Assembly (NCBI GenBank): GCA_964569715.1
Contig: CAZMUD010000001.1
Span: forward strand, 7,716 to 71,715
Reading direction: 5' to 3'
DNA from: CAZMUD01 sp964569715
GTDB taxonomy: Bacteria; Chloroflexota; Dehalococcoidia; Dehalococcoidales; UBA2162
Length of the DNA: 64,000 nucleotides
Shown here one piece after another: positions 24,397-33,671 of this stretch. Both the position numbers and the translations under genes were made by a program. The notes below the pieces were generated by a model that made no database searches, was not told the origin of the DNA, and saw only the letters and a program-made list of their open reading frames with translations. Every line of letters begins with the position of its first letter. Within the stretch, counting starts at the first letter, position 1.

Positions 24397-25944
24397 ATGG
24401 GAACTGAATTCTATATCGACTATGTCGCATTAATCATGACGTTTTTCATCGGTGTGGTACTGGGAGGCACGGTTGTCTTTTTCTTCCGGCGAATGGCGAT
24501 TAATCGTCAGCTTCGAGTTGCCCAGAGGAAAGCGGCTAGAACAGTGGCTGAAGCCAGACTTGAGGCCAAGAATGCGCTCAATGAGGCGAAGGAGGAGGCA
24601 GAGAAAGTCAGGTCAACAGCTGACACAGAGTATCGTGAACGGCGCGCTGAACTACAGCGTCAGGAGAACCGTCTGTCCTCCAAGACGGAGACCTTAGAGC
24701 GCAGGTTAGAAGGTGTGGAGCAGCGTGAACGCAATCTGGCTAACAAGGAAAAGGGGATAGAGTCCATTCGCGCTGACCTTACCGAGGTTAGAGATAGGCA
24801 ATTAAAGCAGCTAGAGCTGATTTCGGGTATGTCCAGTGCCGAGGCAAAGCAGGCCCTGCTTGAGAGAATAGAGGGTGAGATGGGAGAGGAAACTTCAAGG
24901 CGCCTTAGGGAGTGGGAAGATAAGTTAAAGGAGGAAGCTGATAGGAAAGCCCAGGGGATTTTGTCCCAGGCTATCCAGCGCTCCGCCTCTGAGGTGGTAT
25001 CTGAGACCTCAGTGGTTAGTGTTCCTCTCCCCGGTGATGAGATGAAAGGTCGGCTTATCGGGCGAGAGGGTCGTAATATTAGAGCTCTGGAGCAGGCTAC
25101 TGGCGTTGACCTAATTATTGACGATACACCTGAGGCAGTAACCCTGTCTAGCTTTGACCCGGTGCGGCGAGAAGTAGCCCGCCTGGCTTTAAATAAGCTT
25201 ATCGTTGATGGCCGTATCCACCCGGCTCGTATTGAAGAGGTGGTAGATAAGGCCAAGGAGGAAGTAGACGCTACCATCTATAGTGCTGGCGAGCAGGCAG
25301 CATATGAGGTAGGGGTGCACGGACTACGTCCTGAGTTAATCAGGTTGCTTGGTCGTCTTAAGTATCGCACTAGCTATGGACAGAATGTTTTGGCGCATAG
25401 TATTGAGGTCGCTTATCTAGCTGGCATGATTGCTTCAGAGTTGGGAGCCAATGTTGCCATAGCTAAGAAAACCGGGCTGCTTCATGACATTGGCAAGGCA
25501 GTAGACCGCGAGGTGGAGGGCACTCACGCTGCTATCGGGGCTGACCTTGTTAAGCAATGGGATAAAACCCCTGAGGTTGTTCAAGGTATCGCTGAGCACC
25601 ACTTTGAGACTACTACTACCGGTGTTTGGGGCTATATCACCTCAGCGGCTGATGCTATCAGTAGCGCCAGACCAGGAGCCAGGCGTGAGTCGTCAGAAAA
25701 CTATCTGAAACGGCTAAGGGCGCTGGAGGATGTAGCCAATAGCTTCAAGGGAGTAGAGAAGTCCTTTGCTATCCAAGCTGGTCGTGAAATCCGCATTCTG
25801 GTCAAGCCGGAAGAGATTGATGACCTAGGGGCAATGAGGCTTGCCCGAGACATCGTTAAGAAGATAGAGGAAGGCCTGGAGTACCCGGGCCAAATAAAGG
25901 TTACCGTGCTCAGGGAAACAAGAGCTATAGATTATGCTAAGTAG
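24397..25944 (+). CDS. rny: Ribonuclease Y
   Basis: Membrane-anchored endoribonuclease starting mRNA decay. 515 residues: an N-terminal transmembrane helix (about 10-32), a long coiled coil (about 40-190), a KH domain ([15 protein letters not shown] near 220) and an HD domain with [10 protein letters not shown] near residue 365. AAGGGGGGTG precedes the ATG. It is followed directly by ymdB, its frequent neighbour. Confidence 0.97.
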   Translation: MGTEFYIDYVALIMTFFIGVVLGGTVVFFFRRMAINRQLRVAQRKAARTVAEARLEAKNALNEAKEEAEKVRSTADTEYRERRAELQRQENRLSSKTETLERRLEGVEQRERNLANKEKGIESIRADLTEVRDRQLKQLELISGMSSAEAKQALLERIEGEMGEETSRRLREWEDKLKEEADRKAQGILSQAIQRSASEVVSETSVVSVPLPGDEMKGRLIGREGRNIRALEQATGVDLIIDDTPEAVTLSSFDPVRREVARLALNKLIVDGRIHPARIEEVVDKAKEEVDATIYSAGEQAAYEVGVHGLRPELIRLLGRLKYRTSYGQNVLAHSIEVAYLAGMIASELGANVAIAKKTGLLHDIGKAVDREVEGTHAAIGADLVKQWDKTPEVVQGIAEHHFETTTTGVWGYITSAADAISSARPGARRESSENYLKRLRALEDVANSFKGVEKSFAIQAGREIRILVKPEEIDDLGAMRLARDIVKKIEEGLEYPGQIKVTVLRETRAIDYAK

Positions 25945-26007
25945 GAGGTGTCAGCAAGGGGAAGAAGACAAGCTCTGGTGAAGTGTCTATCCCCTGCCGA
26001 AGAGCTG

Positions 26008-26778
26008 GTGTTAATATTAGCGGTTGGTGATATAATTGGACGGCCTGGTAGGCAAGCAGTGAACAAGCTCTTGCCTGGTCTGCGACAGCAATACGGGCTA
26101 GACCTGGTCATTGCTAACGTTGAGAATGTTGCTGGCGGTTTAGGTGTAACGCCACCTACAGCTAGAGAGCTACTCGATGCCGGCGCTGATGTGCTGACCT
26201 CGGGAAATCACATATGGGCTCAGAAGGAGATTATTCCATACCTTGACGGTGAGATGCCTATTTTACGCCCGTTAAATTATCCCCCAGGTGTGCCTGGGAG
26301 GGGCTATCTGGTCAAAGGTCAGACTATGGTGGTTAATTTGATAGGGAGAACCTTTATGAGCAATTTCGATTGCCCGTTTAGAGCTATGGACCAACTACTA
26401 TCTGAGCTTAGCCCCAAGCCACCGGTTATTGTTGTTGATTTCCATGCCGAGGCAACATCAGAGAAGATGGCAATGGGGAGATACCTGGATGGTCGGGTCA
26501 GTGCTGTGCTCGGCACCCATACTCACGTGGGAACCATTGATACCCAGTTGCTACCTCAGGGCACCGCCTATGTTACCGATATTGGCATGACCGGTCCGGC
26601 TGACTCAATTATAGGTGACGACATCGAGGCAGTGCTTCAGCGCTTTCTGACTATAATACCCCATCGTTTATCCGTTGGGCAGGGCAAAACAATATTTAAT
26701 GCGGTCTTGGTTAGGGTAGATGACAAGAGTGGTAAGGCGATGAGCATTGACCGAATCTATCAGGAGGTGGAGGAGTAG
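26008..26778 (+). CDS. ymdB: YmdB-family metallophosphoesterase
   Basis: A 256-residue protein of the TIGR00282/YmdB family (2',3'-cyclic nucleotide phosphodiesterase in Bacillus, affecting RNA decay and multicellular behaviour). Metal-binding motifs AVGDIIGRPGR, NVENVAGG, TSGNHIW, DFHAEATSEK and GTHTHVGT are all present. The GTG at 26008 aligns with the family start; a longer frame opens at GTG 25948, but its ribosome site would overlap the start. It lies just after rny and overlaps the next gene by one base. Confidence 0.9.
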   Translation: MLILAVGDIIGRPGRQAVNKLLPGLRQQYGLDLVIANVENVAGGLGVTPPTARELLDAGADVLTSGNHIWAQKEIIPYLDGEMPILRPLNYPPGVPGRGYLVKGQTMVVNLIGRTFMSNFDCPFRAMDQLLSELSPKPPVIVVDFHAEATSEKMAMGRYLDGRVSAVLGTHTHVGTIDTQLLPQGTAYVTDIGMTGPADSIIGDDIEAVLQRFLTIIPHRLSVGQGKTIFNAVLVRVDDKSGKAMSIDRIYQEVEE

Positions 26779-27629
26779 TGTCCAAGGTAGACCTCCACAT
26801 ACATTCAACTGCATCTGATGGCCGACTGAGCCCGGCAGAGGTCGTCCGTAAATCAGCAGAGGCAGGGCTAACTGTTATTGCCCTGGCTGACCATGACACT
26901 GTGGATGGTATTGTTCCCGCTCTGGAAGCAGCCAAAGCCTTCCCCTGGCTAAAAGTGATGCCCTGCGTTGAAATTAGCACCTATGTCCCCACGGGTGAGG
27001 TTCATGTTCTAGGCTACCTTATAGATTATACTCACCCTGAGTTGCAGGCTACTTTAAGGAGAATGCGTAATTCCCGGCAGGAGCGGGCTCAGGGGATGAT
27101 TGCTAAACTGAAGAATCTAGGTTTGCCCATTGAGTGGGAGCGGGTCCAGGAAATAGCCGGCAGCGGTTCCATAGGCCGTCCTCACCTTGCCCAAGCTATG
27201 TTAGAGAAAGGCTATATAGCCTCAATCAAAGAGGCGTTTACCAAGTATATAGGCTGGGGTGGGCCAGCCTATGTTGAACGGGACAAGATGACCCCTGGAG
27301 AGGCAGCGAAGCTGATATTGCAGGCTAACGGCTTGCCAGTGCTGGCACACCCATCAACTGTTAACGACCCGGAGGCGATGGTTATTGAGCTAAAGGCGAG
27401 CGGTCTGGTAGGCATTGAAGCTTACTATGATGGCTATACTGCCGAAGAAATCAAGAGGCTGGTTAGCCTAGCCGAGAGGTATGGTCTTATCGCCACCGGC
27501 GGCAGTGACTACCACGGTCTAGACGCTAGCACCGAGACTATGATTGGTGGCGCTGATGTGCCGATAGAATCAGCGGAGCAACTTATAGCTCTGGCCGAGC
27601 AGCGAGCACTAAAGCCAGCCAGCCCGTAG
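26778..27629 (+). CDS. PHP-domain metal-dependent phosphoesterase
   Basis: A 283-residue PHP family protein of the YciV/RNase AM type. Metal ligands appear in order: DLHIHSTASDG (residues 4-14), LADHDTV (about 37-43), PCVEIS, AHPST and GGSDYHG. Relatives are 5'-3' exoribonucleases or 3',5'-nucleotide bisphosphate phosphatases. Starts with GTG whose first base is the last base of the ymdB stop, with GGAGGAG before it, so translation is coupled. Confidence 0.88.
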   Translation: MSKVDLHIHSTASDGRLSPAEVVRKSAEAGLTVIALADHDTVDGIVPALEAAKAFPWLKVMPCVEISTYVPTGEVHVLGYLIDYTHPELQATLRRMRNSRQERAQGMIAKLKNLGLPIEWERVQEIAGSGSIGRPHLAQAMLEKGYIASIKEAFTKYIGWGGPAYVERDKMTPGEAAKLILQANGLPVLAHPSTVNDPEAMVIELKASGLVGIEAYYDGYTAEEIKRLVSLAERYGLIATGGSDYHGLDASTETMIGGADVPIESAEQLIALAEQRALKPASP

Positions 27630-27643
27630 CAGAAGGAGGGGTT

Positions 27644-28384
27644 GTGGTTATTGGGTTTATATTACTGGTATTAGCTGCCTATCTTCTGGGTTCGGTACCA
27701 GCCGCTTATCTAGTGGCTAAATGGTCCCGGGGGATAGACATCAGGCAATTTGGCAGTGGCAATGTCGGAGCGGCAAATGTATTAGCAGTTGTTGCTAGGC
27801 GGTGGAGTATCCCGGTAACCATTTTTGACATCGGTAAAGGCGCATTAACAGTATGGGTAGCCCAACTGATAGGGCTTGGTGCTGCTCAGCAGGTAACAGT
27901 GGGTATCGTTACGATTATCGGGCACAATTGGCCAATATTTCTTCGCTTTCAAGGTGGACGCGGTGTTTTTACCACTCTTGGCGTTGTCACCATGCTATCC
28001 CCCAAACTGGGCCTCATACTCCTGGTACTGTCCTACTCACTGGCCCCACTACGACAGGTAGCGCTAGGGGTGACTCTAGCATTGGTCTCTTTACCCATTT
28101 TTAGCTGGTTCCTTAGCCAGCCACTGGACATAGAAGAAAGACTGCCGATTACGCTGGGCTTCGTGGCACTAGCCTTGATAGTCCTATCAAGGCGGCTGAT
28201 GGCGCCAAGAACTCCCCTTAGTGAATCAGTATCCCCAGGAGAGCTATTCTTTAATCGCCTGCTTTTTGACCGGGATATAAGGGACAGAAAAGTCTGGATA
28301 AGCCAAAGCCATATCGGGGTAAGCTCAAGGGAACAAGCTCCCGGGCAAGAGGAAGAGCAGGAGAAGGGTCGATTAATATCCTGA
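27644..28384 (+). CDS. plsY: Glycerol-3-phosphate acyltransferase PlsY
   Basis: An integral membrane enzyme transferring acyl groups from acyl-phosphate to glycerol-3-phosphate, the first step of phospholipid synthesis. Conserved motifs GSVPAAYL, GSGNVGAANV and GHNWPIFLRFQGGRGV (catalytic loops) are present with five or six hydrophobic helices. At 246 residues it carries about 45 extra polar residues at the C-terminus (after about 200). GTG start after AAGGAGG. Last gene of the rny-ymdB-PHP-plsY run. Confidence 0.95.
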   Translation: MVIGFILLVLAAYLLGSVPAAYLVAKWSRGIDIRQFGSGNVGAANVLAVVARRWSIPVTIFDIGKGALTVWVAQLIGLGAAQQVTVGIVTIIGHNWPIFLRFQGGRGVFTTLGVVTMLSPKLGLILLVLSYSLAPLRQVALGVTLALVSLPIFSWFLSQPLDIEERLPITLGFVALALIVLSRRLMAPRTPLSESVSPGELFFNRLLFDRDIRDRKVWISQSHIGVSSREQAPGQEEEQEKGRLIS

Positions 28385-28402
28385 GAGGCGCCACCCCTAG
28401 AC

Positions 28403-28639
28403 CTAGCCTTCCCTAATGAATTGTCTGGCAATGGTCATTCGCTGCATCTCAGAGGTACCCTCATAGATTTCAAGAATTCTGGCATCGCGGAAATAACGCT
28501 CTAAAGGATAATCCTTAATATAGCCGTAGCCCCCATGTATTTGAATAGCTTTAGTAGTAACAAACATGGCTGCTTCAGCAGCAAAATCACGCACCATTGT
28601 CCTCAGCATTTTCTGGTCCTCAGTCAGTGAAAAGTCCAT
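28403..28639 (-). pseudogene. Acyl-CoA dehydrogenase with large in-frame internal deletion
   Basis: The 78-codon frame joins the first 20 residues of an acyl-CoA dehydrogenase ([20 protein letters not shown]) directly to its last 57 or so ([18 protein letters not shown], then [20 protein letters not shown]). About 300 residues, including nearly all of the FAD and substrate sites, are missing. Reading frame, start and stop are intact. It overlaps the end of meaB by 20 bp, so it is the last gene of the mutase operon. It could be a genuine deletion or an assembly join. Confidence 0.85.
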
Positions 28640-29582
28640 CCTTACCTCCTAACGAAACCTGGGCAATGATTTTTGAGGCAGCCGACCGAGGATTGGTTTT
28701 CCGATACACCAAGTCGTCCACCAGCTTTGCTAAGTAATCTTTATCCATTCTCTCAATATAATTCTTAAGAGAACTTTCAACAGCCATCGTCAACTCTAGT
28801 TTGGCTCTTTCCCGGCGGCGCTTTTCCAGTTCCCCACTGGAGGTGAGGAACTCCCTATGCCTGAGGATTTCCTCCGCTAATTGCTCGGTGCCTATATCAG
28901 AGACTGCCTCGGTTAAGATTATACCCGGCTTCCACTCACCAGGAAGGTGGGTTTTCATCTCAAGCATAACTTCCAGTCCGGTTCTTAAATTGTCAGCGCC
29001 CTCTCTATCTGCCTTATTTATGACAAAGATGTCAGCCACTTCCAGAATACCGGCTTTCATCATTTGGATTTCATCCCCCATCCCTGGAGTCAAAACAATA
29101 ATAGAGGTATCAGCAACCCTAGCAATATCTACCTCTCCCTGCCCTGAGCCGACCGCCTCGACAAAGATGATGTTTTTACCCATAGCATCCATAACATGAA
29201 TCGTATTTACCGTAGCCTTTGATAATCCCCCTTTCCAGCCTCTGGCAGCCAGGCTTCGAATAAATACATCCTTATCTACGCCATAGCTCTGCATCCTTAC
29301 CCTATCCCCTAATATTGCCCCGCCGGTAAAAGGACTTGTCGGGTCGAGAGCAACAACGCCAACTGTCATATTTTTCTTTCTAAAGACATTTATTAGACTG
29401 CCGAGCAGTGTGCTTTTGCCGACACCCGGGGCACCGGTCATGCCAACTATATAGGCCCGTCCGGTGTGGAGATAGACGCTCTCCAGTTCCTCAACTGCAT
29501 CTGATACTTCATCCTCTATGCCTCTCATCAGCCTAGCCGCAGCTAGAACATCACCCTCTAATATTTTGTTTACTAGATTCAT
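28620..29582 (-). CDS. meaB: Methylmalonyl-CoA mutase-associated GTPase MeaB
   Basis: A G3E-type GTPase (320 residues) that guards and reloads the cobalamin of acyl-CoA mutases. P-loop GAPGVGKST near residue 54, switch segments [19 protein letters not shown] and [14 protein letters not shown], and NKADREGA are clear. The ATG at 29582 is preferred (GGAGG five bases before). It follows the small mutase subunit by 24 bp. Confidence 0.94.
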   Translation of the reverse strand: MNLVNKILEGDVLAAARLMRGIEDEVSDAVEELESVYLHTGRAYIVGMTGAPGVGKSTLLGSLINVFRKKNMTVGVVALDPTSPFTGGAILGDRVRMQSYGVDKDVFIRSLAARGWKGGLSKATVNTIHVMDAMGKNIIFVEAVGSGQGEVDIARVADTSIIVLTPGMGDEIQMMKAGILEVADIFVINKADREGADNLRTGLEVMLEMKTHLPGEWKPGIILTEAVSDIGTEQLAEEILRHREFLTSSGELEKRRRERAKLELTMAVESSLKNYIERMDKDYLAKLVDDLVYRKTNPRSAASKIIAQVSLGGKDGLFTD

Positions 29583-29606
29583 CTTCGCCTCCGGCACGAG
29601 CTAAGC

Positions 29607-30014
29607 CTACCTAAGAAGCTTTACGTTCTCTTTCGTCCACTTTATTATTTCCTCAAGGGGTGTGCCTGGTAGGAATACCTCCTTGATACCGACTTCCTTG
29701 AGCCTGGGAATATCTTCTCCAGGGATAATGCCGCCACCAACAACTGTAATGTCGATGGCCCCCTTTTCTCTCAACTGTTTGACTACCTCGGTGAAAAGAT
29801 ACATATGAGCACCAGAAAGACAGCTAAGACCAACCAGGTCAACATCCTCTTGTATAGCAGCATTAACTATCTGCTCAGGTGTCTGATGCAAGCCAATATA
29901 TATCACTTCAAAGCCAGCATCCCTATATTTCCTGGCTACAATTTTTGCTCCCCGGTCATGACCATCTAAGCCCGGTTTGGCTATTAGTACTCTTAATTTC
30001 CTCTCCAAACTCAT
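29607..30014 (-). CDS. Methylmalonyl-CoA mutase-type B12-binding subunit
   Basis: The 135-residue small subunit that binds adenosylcobalamin. LDGHDRG (residues 16-22) is the DXHXXG cobalt-ligand motif, followed by the SXL motif (GLSCLSGAH) and the GG motif (VVGGGIIP). It partners the catalytic subunit encoded 42 bp upstream. GAGGAGAGA precedes the ATG. Confidence 0.94.
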   Translation of the reverse strand: MSLERKLRVLIAKPGLDGHDRGAKIVARKYRDAGFEVIYIGLHQTPEQIVNAAIQEDVDLVGLSCLSGAHMYLFTEVVKQLREKGAIDITVVGGGIIPGEDIPRLKEVGIKEVFLPGTPLEEIIKWTKENVKLLR

Positions 30015-30056
30015 TCTCTCCTCAAATCAGAAGTTAGCCTTCGCACCCGATGTCTA

Positions 30057-31733
30057 CTAGTAGAAGCCAGGGTCTCGATACTCACCGAAAACTTGGCGAT
30101 ACACATCACAAATTTCCTGTTCAGTAACATATTCTTTAACGGCTTCAATCACATAGGGCATTACATTTTTGTCACTTTTACAAGCAACACGAAGAGCATC
30201 CAGTGTTTGGGCTACCTTTCGATTATCTCTTGCTCTCTTAACTTCTTTTAGTCTATGAATCTGTTCAGCTTCTACTTTTTCATTGACCTTTAATAATTCA
30301 ATGGGGGTTTCTTCATCAGTAACATATTTATTTGTCCCTACCATAACCTTTTCTCCCCTGTCTATCTGCTGTTGAAAATTATAAGCGGCATTGGCAATCT
30401 CAGTCTGGGGGAACCCTTTGTCAATAGCTGCCAACATACCCCCCATTTTATCTATCTTTTCGATATACTCCCAAGCCTTCTCCTCTATTTCATTGGTTAA
30501 CGCTTCTACAAAATAAGAACCAGCTAGAGGGTCTATCGTATTAATCACCCCTGTCTCCTCAGCCAGAATCTGTTGAGTGCGAAGGGCAATATTGACCGCA
30601 AAGTCAGAAGGTAAAGCCAAAACCTCATCAAGGGAATTGGTGTGTAAAGACTGCGTTCCCCCTAAAACCGCAGCCAGAGCCTCAGTAGCAATCCTGATAA
30701 TATTATTGAAAGGCTGGTGAGCGGTGAGGGAACAACCTGCCGTCTGAGAGTGAAACCTCATCCACCAAGTGCGAGGATTTTTGGCTTTGAACCTGTCCCT
30801 CATTATTTTAGCCCACATCCTTCTAGCGGCTCTAAGTTTAGCTATTTCCTCAAAGAAGTCTATATGAGAATTAAAAAAGAAGGAAAGTCTGGGAGCAAAG
30901 ACATCAACATCTAGCTTCTTTCTGTCGATAACATCCTTTACATAAGCTATCCCATCAGCCAGGGTAAAGGCTAGCTCCTGAACTGCAGTAGAGCCTGCCT
31001 CCCGTATATGGTAGCCACTGATGCTTATCGCATTCCACCTAGGAACATGCTTGGTGCCAAACTCGATAGTATCACTAATAAGTCTAACGGAGGGTTCAGG
31101 GGGACACATAAAGGTCTTTTGAGCAATAAATTCTTTGAGCATATCATTTTGAATTGTGCCACCCACTTTGTCCCAACTTACTCCCTGTTTTTCGGCGGCT
31201 ACCAGATACATAGCCCAAAGTATGCTGGCTGGTGGGTTAATTGTCATAGAAGTTGTTACTTCATCCAAAGGGATATTCTTAGTCAAGACCTCAAAATCTG
31301 CCAGAGTATCAATGGCTACCCCGCACTTCCCACATTCAGCAATAGCCTTTGGAGAATCGCTATCATACCCCATTAATGTGGGGAAGTCGAAGGCAGTGCT
31401 TAGTCCTGTTTCACCCTCTTTTAATAACTGATGCCACCTTTTATTAGTGTCGCTGGCGCTTCCGAAGCCGGAGAACATGCGGAATGTCCATATTCTTCCC
31501 CGATATCCGGTAGCTTGACAGCCTCTAGTGAACGGATAAGCGCCAGGATAACCGATATTAGCAGCAAAGTCCAAATCCTTGATATTCTCTGGGGTATATA
31601 TTGGTTCTATATCTAAGTTAGAAATAGTAGAGAACCGTTTCCCCTCCTGAAGGTCATTGGTGACTTTTTTTACCTCCTCTAACCACTTCTTCATTCCCTG
31701 ATGCGCCTGATTTAATGTTTTATCACTAAACAT
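30057..31733 (-). CDS. Acyl-CoA mutase large subunit, methylmalonyl-CoA type
   Basis: A 558-residue catalytic TIM-barrel subunit, separate from its B12 domain. Family motifs YPGAYPFTRG, GYDSDSP, GGTIQNDMLKEF, ISISGYHIREAGS, FAPRLSFFF and QTAGCSLTAHQPFNN are intact. The tyrosine of TGY and the arginine of PSVRLIS, equivalents of the carboxylate-binding Tyr89 and Arg207 of methylmalonyl-CoA mutase, are kept, which argues for methylmalonyl-CoA rather than isobutyryl- or 2-hydroxyisobutyryl-CoA. However, the usual TMY and RQYAGF are TGY and RMFSGF, so a related substrate is possible. First gene of an operon with the B12 subunit and meaB. Confidence 0.92.
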   Translation of the reverse strand: MFSDKTLNQAHQGMKKWLEEVKKVTNDLQEGKRFSTISNLDIEPIYTPENIKDLDFAANIGYPGAYPFTRGCQATGYRGRIWTFRMFSGFGSASDTNKRWHQLLKEGETGLSTAFDFPTLMGYDSDSPKAIAECGKCGVAIDTLADFEVLTKNIPLDEVTTSMTINPPASILWAMYLVAAEKQGVSWDKVGGTIQNDMLKEFIAQKTFMCPPEPSVRLISDTIEFGTKHVPRWNAISISGYHIREAGSTAVQELAFTLADGIAYVKDVIDRKKLDVDVFAPRLSFFFNSHIDFFEEIAKLRAARRMWAKIMRDRFKAKNPRTWWMRFHSQTAGCSLTAHQPFNNIIRIATEALAAVLGGTQSLHTNSLDEVLALPSDFAVNIALRTQQILAEETGVINTIDPLAGSYFVEALTNEIEEKAWEYIEKIDKMGGMLAAIDKGFPQTEIANAAYNFQQQIDRGEKVMVGTNKYVTDEETPIELLKVNEKVEAEQIHRLKEVKRARDNRKVAQTLDALRVACKSDKNVMPYVIEAVKEYVTEQEICDVYRQVFGEYRDPGFY

Positions 31734-31781
31734 AATATCCCCCCTCTACCACTTTCCAATGAGACCATAAACGATTATTTA

Positions 31782-31862
31782 TTAGCTCCCGCCATATTGT
31801 TCACGCAGCACTCGCTTAAGAACCTTACCCATAGGGTTGCGTAGAAGCTCATCGGGTCTGTT
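31782..31862 (-). pseudogene. C-terminal remnant of an acyl-CoA ligase
   Basis: The last 26 codons read VNRPDELLRNPMGKVLKRV then LREQYGGS and a stop, the typical end of AMP-forming acyl-CoA synthetases (the lysine of NPMGKVLK is the catalytic one). The coding sequence stops abruptly at a palindromic element beginning near 31864; nothing of the ligase remains beyond it in this window. Confidence 0.8.
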
Positions 31863-31863
31863 T

Positions 31864-31981
31864 ACTTACCTCACCCCATTATTTTAATTAACCCCATCCC
31901 TCGAAGAGTCTTCGACTTAACAAGGGGAAGGGGAAAATTCTTTTCTGAAGAGGGGCTTCGCCCCTCTTAGACTCCCCTTAG
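31864..31981. repeat. Dispersed palindromic element, copy 5
   Basis: Starts TTACCTCACCCC, continues with a CCCCATCCC...AAGGGGAAGGGG hairpin that itself contains a small inserted palindrome (TCGAAGAGTCTTCGA), and ends with GAGGGGCTTCGCCCCTC. It lies exactly at the truncation point of the acyl-CoA ligase remnant. The rest of 31982-32065 holds nothing recognisable. Confidence 0.8.
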
Positions 31982-32065
31982 AAACCAAAACCTATCTTAA
32001 CTAACCTCACTACTGACGTCAAGGCTCGTATAGAAGAGTGGAAAGGACAAAGGAGAGAACCAACA

Positions 32066-32263
32066 TTAATCTTCAGCGAGTTCAAAAAATGCCTGGCTGG
32101 TCATCCGAGCGGCACAGGGCGTGCTTCTACCTCGCCAGAAAGGAATCCAGATATCCCCGGCATGCAGAATCAGGTCAACACCGCTGAAAGCACCTTTTAC
32201 CTGAGGAGGAAGTGCTTCACTCGGCAAGGCGATATGAGTATCTGAAAGCAGTCCGATAAGCAA
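32066..32263 (-). pseudogene. Truncated MJ0936/YfcE-type metallophosphoesterase
   Basis: The N-terminus MLIGLLSDTHIALPSEALPP through VDLILHAGDI is typical of small calcineurin-like phosphoesterases (first metal motif DTH, second GD). After about 40 residues the sequence changes (WIPFWRGRSTPC...FELAED) and stops at 65 residues, whereas the family has 150-240. The last residues could be the original C-terminus after an internal deletion. The histidines of the later metal motifs are missing, so it is not active. Confidence 0.6.
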
Positions 32264-32299
32264 TGTTTTGCGTCACTATAGAGAATATCAGCTTCTCTG

Positions 32300-32947
32300 T
32301 CAACCATTTGTGCCGAACTGGCAGATATTTTGGAGGCAACACTGCTGGCAAAGGGGACGGTTGCGGCAGACATTCTTACCCAGGTAGACCAGCAGGGCAT
32401 GATATTCATTGAACAGCCTGGCATCGGCGGGCAGATTATCCATAAAAAGGGACTGATAGGCGGTATAGCTATTATTATCCGGTGCCCACCCGATACGGTT
32501 GATGATGCGACGAGTATAAGCGTCAATAACAAAAATTGGCTTATTAGCCGCATACAGTATTATGGAATCAGCTGTCTCCTGTCCAATACCATAGACAGAA
32601 AGAAGCTGCTGGCGAAGCTGGTCAGTATTAATGGCAAACAGCTTACCCAGGTTGTCATGGCAGTATTCTCCTAGCCAGTGAGCCAGGGACTTGAGCTTGC
32701 GTGCCTTGGCGTTATAGTAACCACAGGGGCGGATAAGGGTAGCGATTTCAGAGAGGCTGAACCGGCGTAGCGCTTGGGGTGATAGTGCCTTGGCCGCTTT
32801 CAGATTGGCTATAGCCTTCTCCGCATTCAGCCAGGCAGCGGATTGGGTAAGTATGGCGCCTACCATTACCTCAAATGGCTCCTCGGCTGGCCACCAGTGT
32901 TGAGGTCCGTAGCCGTCCATAAGCTGATGATAGATATTTTGTAACAT
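32300..32947 (-). CDS. Endonuclease III-like DNA glycosylase
   Basis: A 215-residue HhH-GPD protein with a C-terminal iron-sulfur cluster motif (C-X5-C-X2-C-X5-C, residues about 193-208). The hairpin reads GIGQETADSI: the catalytic lysine of true endonuclease III (GVGRKTA) is replaced, while the aspartate of VIDAYTRR is kept. This pattern is seen in monofunctional glycosylases such as the 3-methyladenine enzyme MagIII, so it probably removes alkylated bases without cutting the strand. It fits with ogt elsewhere in the window. Confidence 0.85.
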   Translation of the reverse strand: MLQNIYHQLMDGYGPQHWWPAEEPFEVMVGAILTQSAAWLNAEKAIANLKAAKALSPQALRRFSLSEIATLIRPCGYYNAKARKLKSLAHWLGEYCHDNLGKLFAINTDQLRQQLLSVYGIGQETADSIILYAANKPIFVIDAYTRRIINRIGWAPDNNSYTAYQSLFMDNLPADARLFNEYHALLVYLGKNVCRNRPLCQQCCLQNICQFGTNG

Positions 32948-32993
32948 GACCCGTCAATTGGTTCTTCACCGGAGCACTTTGGCAGCACTTGAC

Positions 32994-33425
32994 TTATCGA
33001 TTGGTTATCCACTGGGGCACTTTGGCATCAGCTACCGAATCATATCCAGGGATATAGGGTTTTATATCTATTACTGGTGAGCCATCAATGGCATCGAGCC
33101 CTTTGACTTTTAATATGTTACCCTGGCGCTGGAGCAATCTAACGGTAGCTTTGCCTATCGGATTCGGCCTATTCGGTGTCCGGGTGGCGAAAAGCCCTTT
33201 TAAAGGAACCCCTTTTCTGCCCATCGGATGCACCTTGAGTGGCACCTCATCAGAAGCAGCTTGGTACATCCAGTAAAGAACTATGATATGGGAGAAGTCA
33301 CCCAGCCCATCTAGAGCCTCGGCCAAACTGCTATCAATCACTACCTCCGAAACGGTCTCCTCAAAGTCGCGCCTGGCTGGTTGCTTAATCTCATTTCTGA
33401 CGATACCAATAGCTTTCACTCTCAT
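32994..33425 (-). CDS. trmO: tRNA (N6-threonylcarbamoyladenosine-37) methyltransferase TrmO
   Basis: A 143-residue member of the UPF0066/TsaA family, which methylates t6A37 in tRNA with S-adenosylmethionine. The signature RTPNRPNPIGKATV (about 82-95) and DIKPYIP near the C-terminus are present; the beta-barrel family length is normal. It is probably cotranscribed with the glycosylase downstream. Confidence 0.88.
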   Translation of the reverse strand: MRVKAIGIVRNEIKQPARRDFEETVSEVVIDSSLAEALDGLGDFSHIIVLYWMYQAASDEVPLKVHPMGRKGVPLKGLFATRTPNRPNPIGKATVRLLQRQGNILKVKGLDAIDGSPVIDIKPYIPGYDSVADAKVPQWITNR

Positions 33426-33455
33426 CCCCCGACAGCCAAAAGAAAGTCCATATAA

Positions 33456-33671
33456 CTAGCCCCTGGCGCGCCAAACACCCCAGCGCTTAACAAAGAGCTT
33501 CATCTCCCCACCGCAGTTGCGAAAGTCCTGGCAAGGGAAGACACCACGTGGTTCGCCACCACGCGCTCTAACCGCTGCTTCCCACGCATCCTTACCTTCA
33601 AGTGCCTCCGCCACACTTTCCCTATCGGTAAGCTCCATCCCGCACCTATCACAAACTAGCTTTTCCACCAT
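33456..33671 (-). CDS. Small cysteine-containing hypothetical protein
   Basis: A 71-residue protein with a CXXC pair near the start (VCDRCGMELTD) and two more cysteines (PCQDFRNCGG), probably a zinc-binding fold. I do not recognise the family. The ATG at 33671 is preceded by GAGGAGATAGG, which decides it against a longer frame from 33704. It lies between rpsI and trmO on the same strand. Confidence 0.65.
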   Translation of the reverse strand: MVEKLVCDRCGMELTDRESVAEALEGKDAWEAAVRARGGEPRGVFPCQDFRNCGGEMKLFVKRWGVWRARG

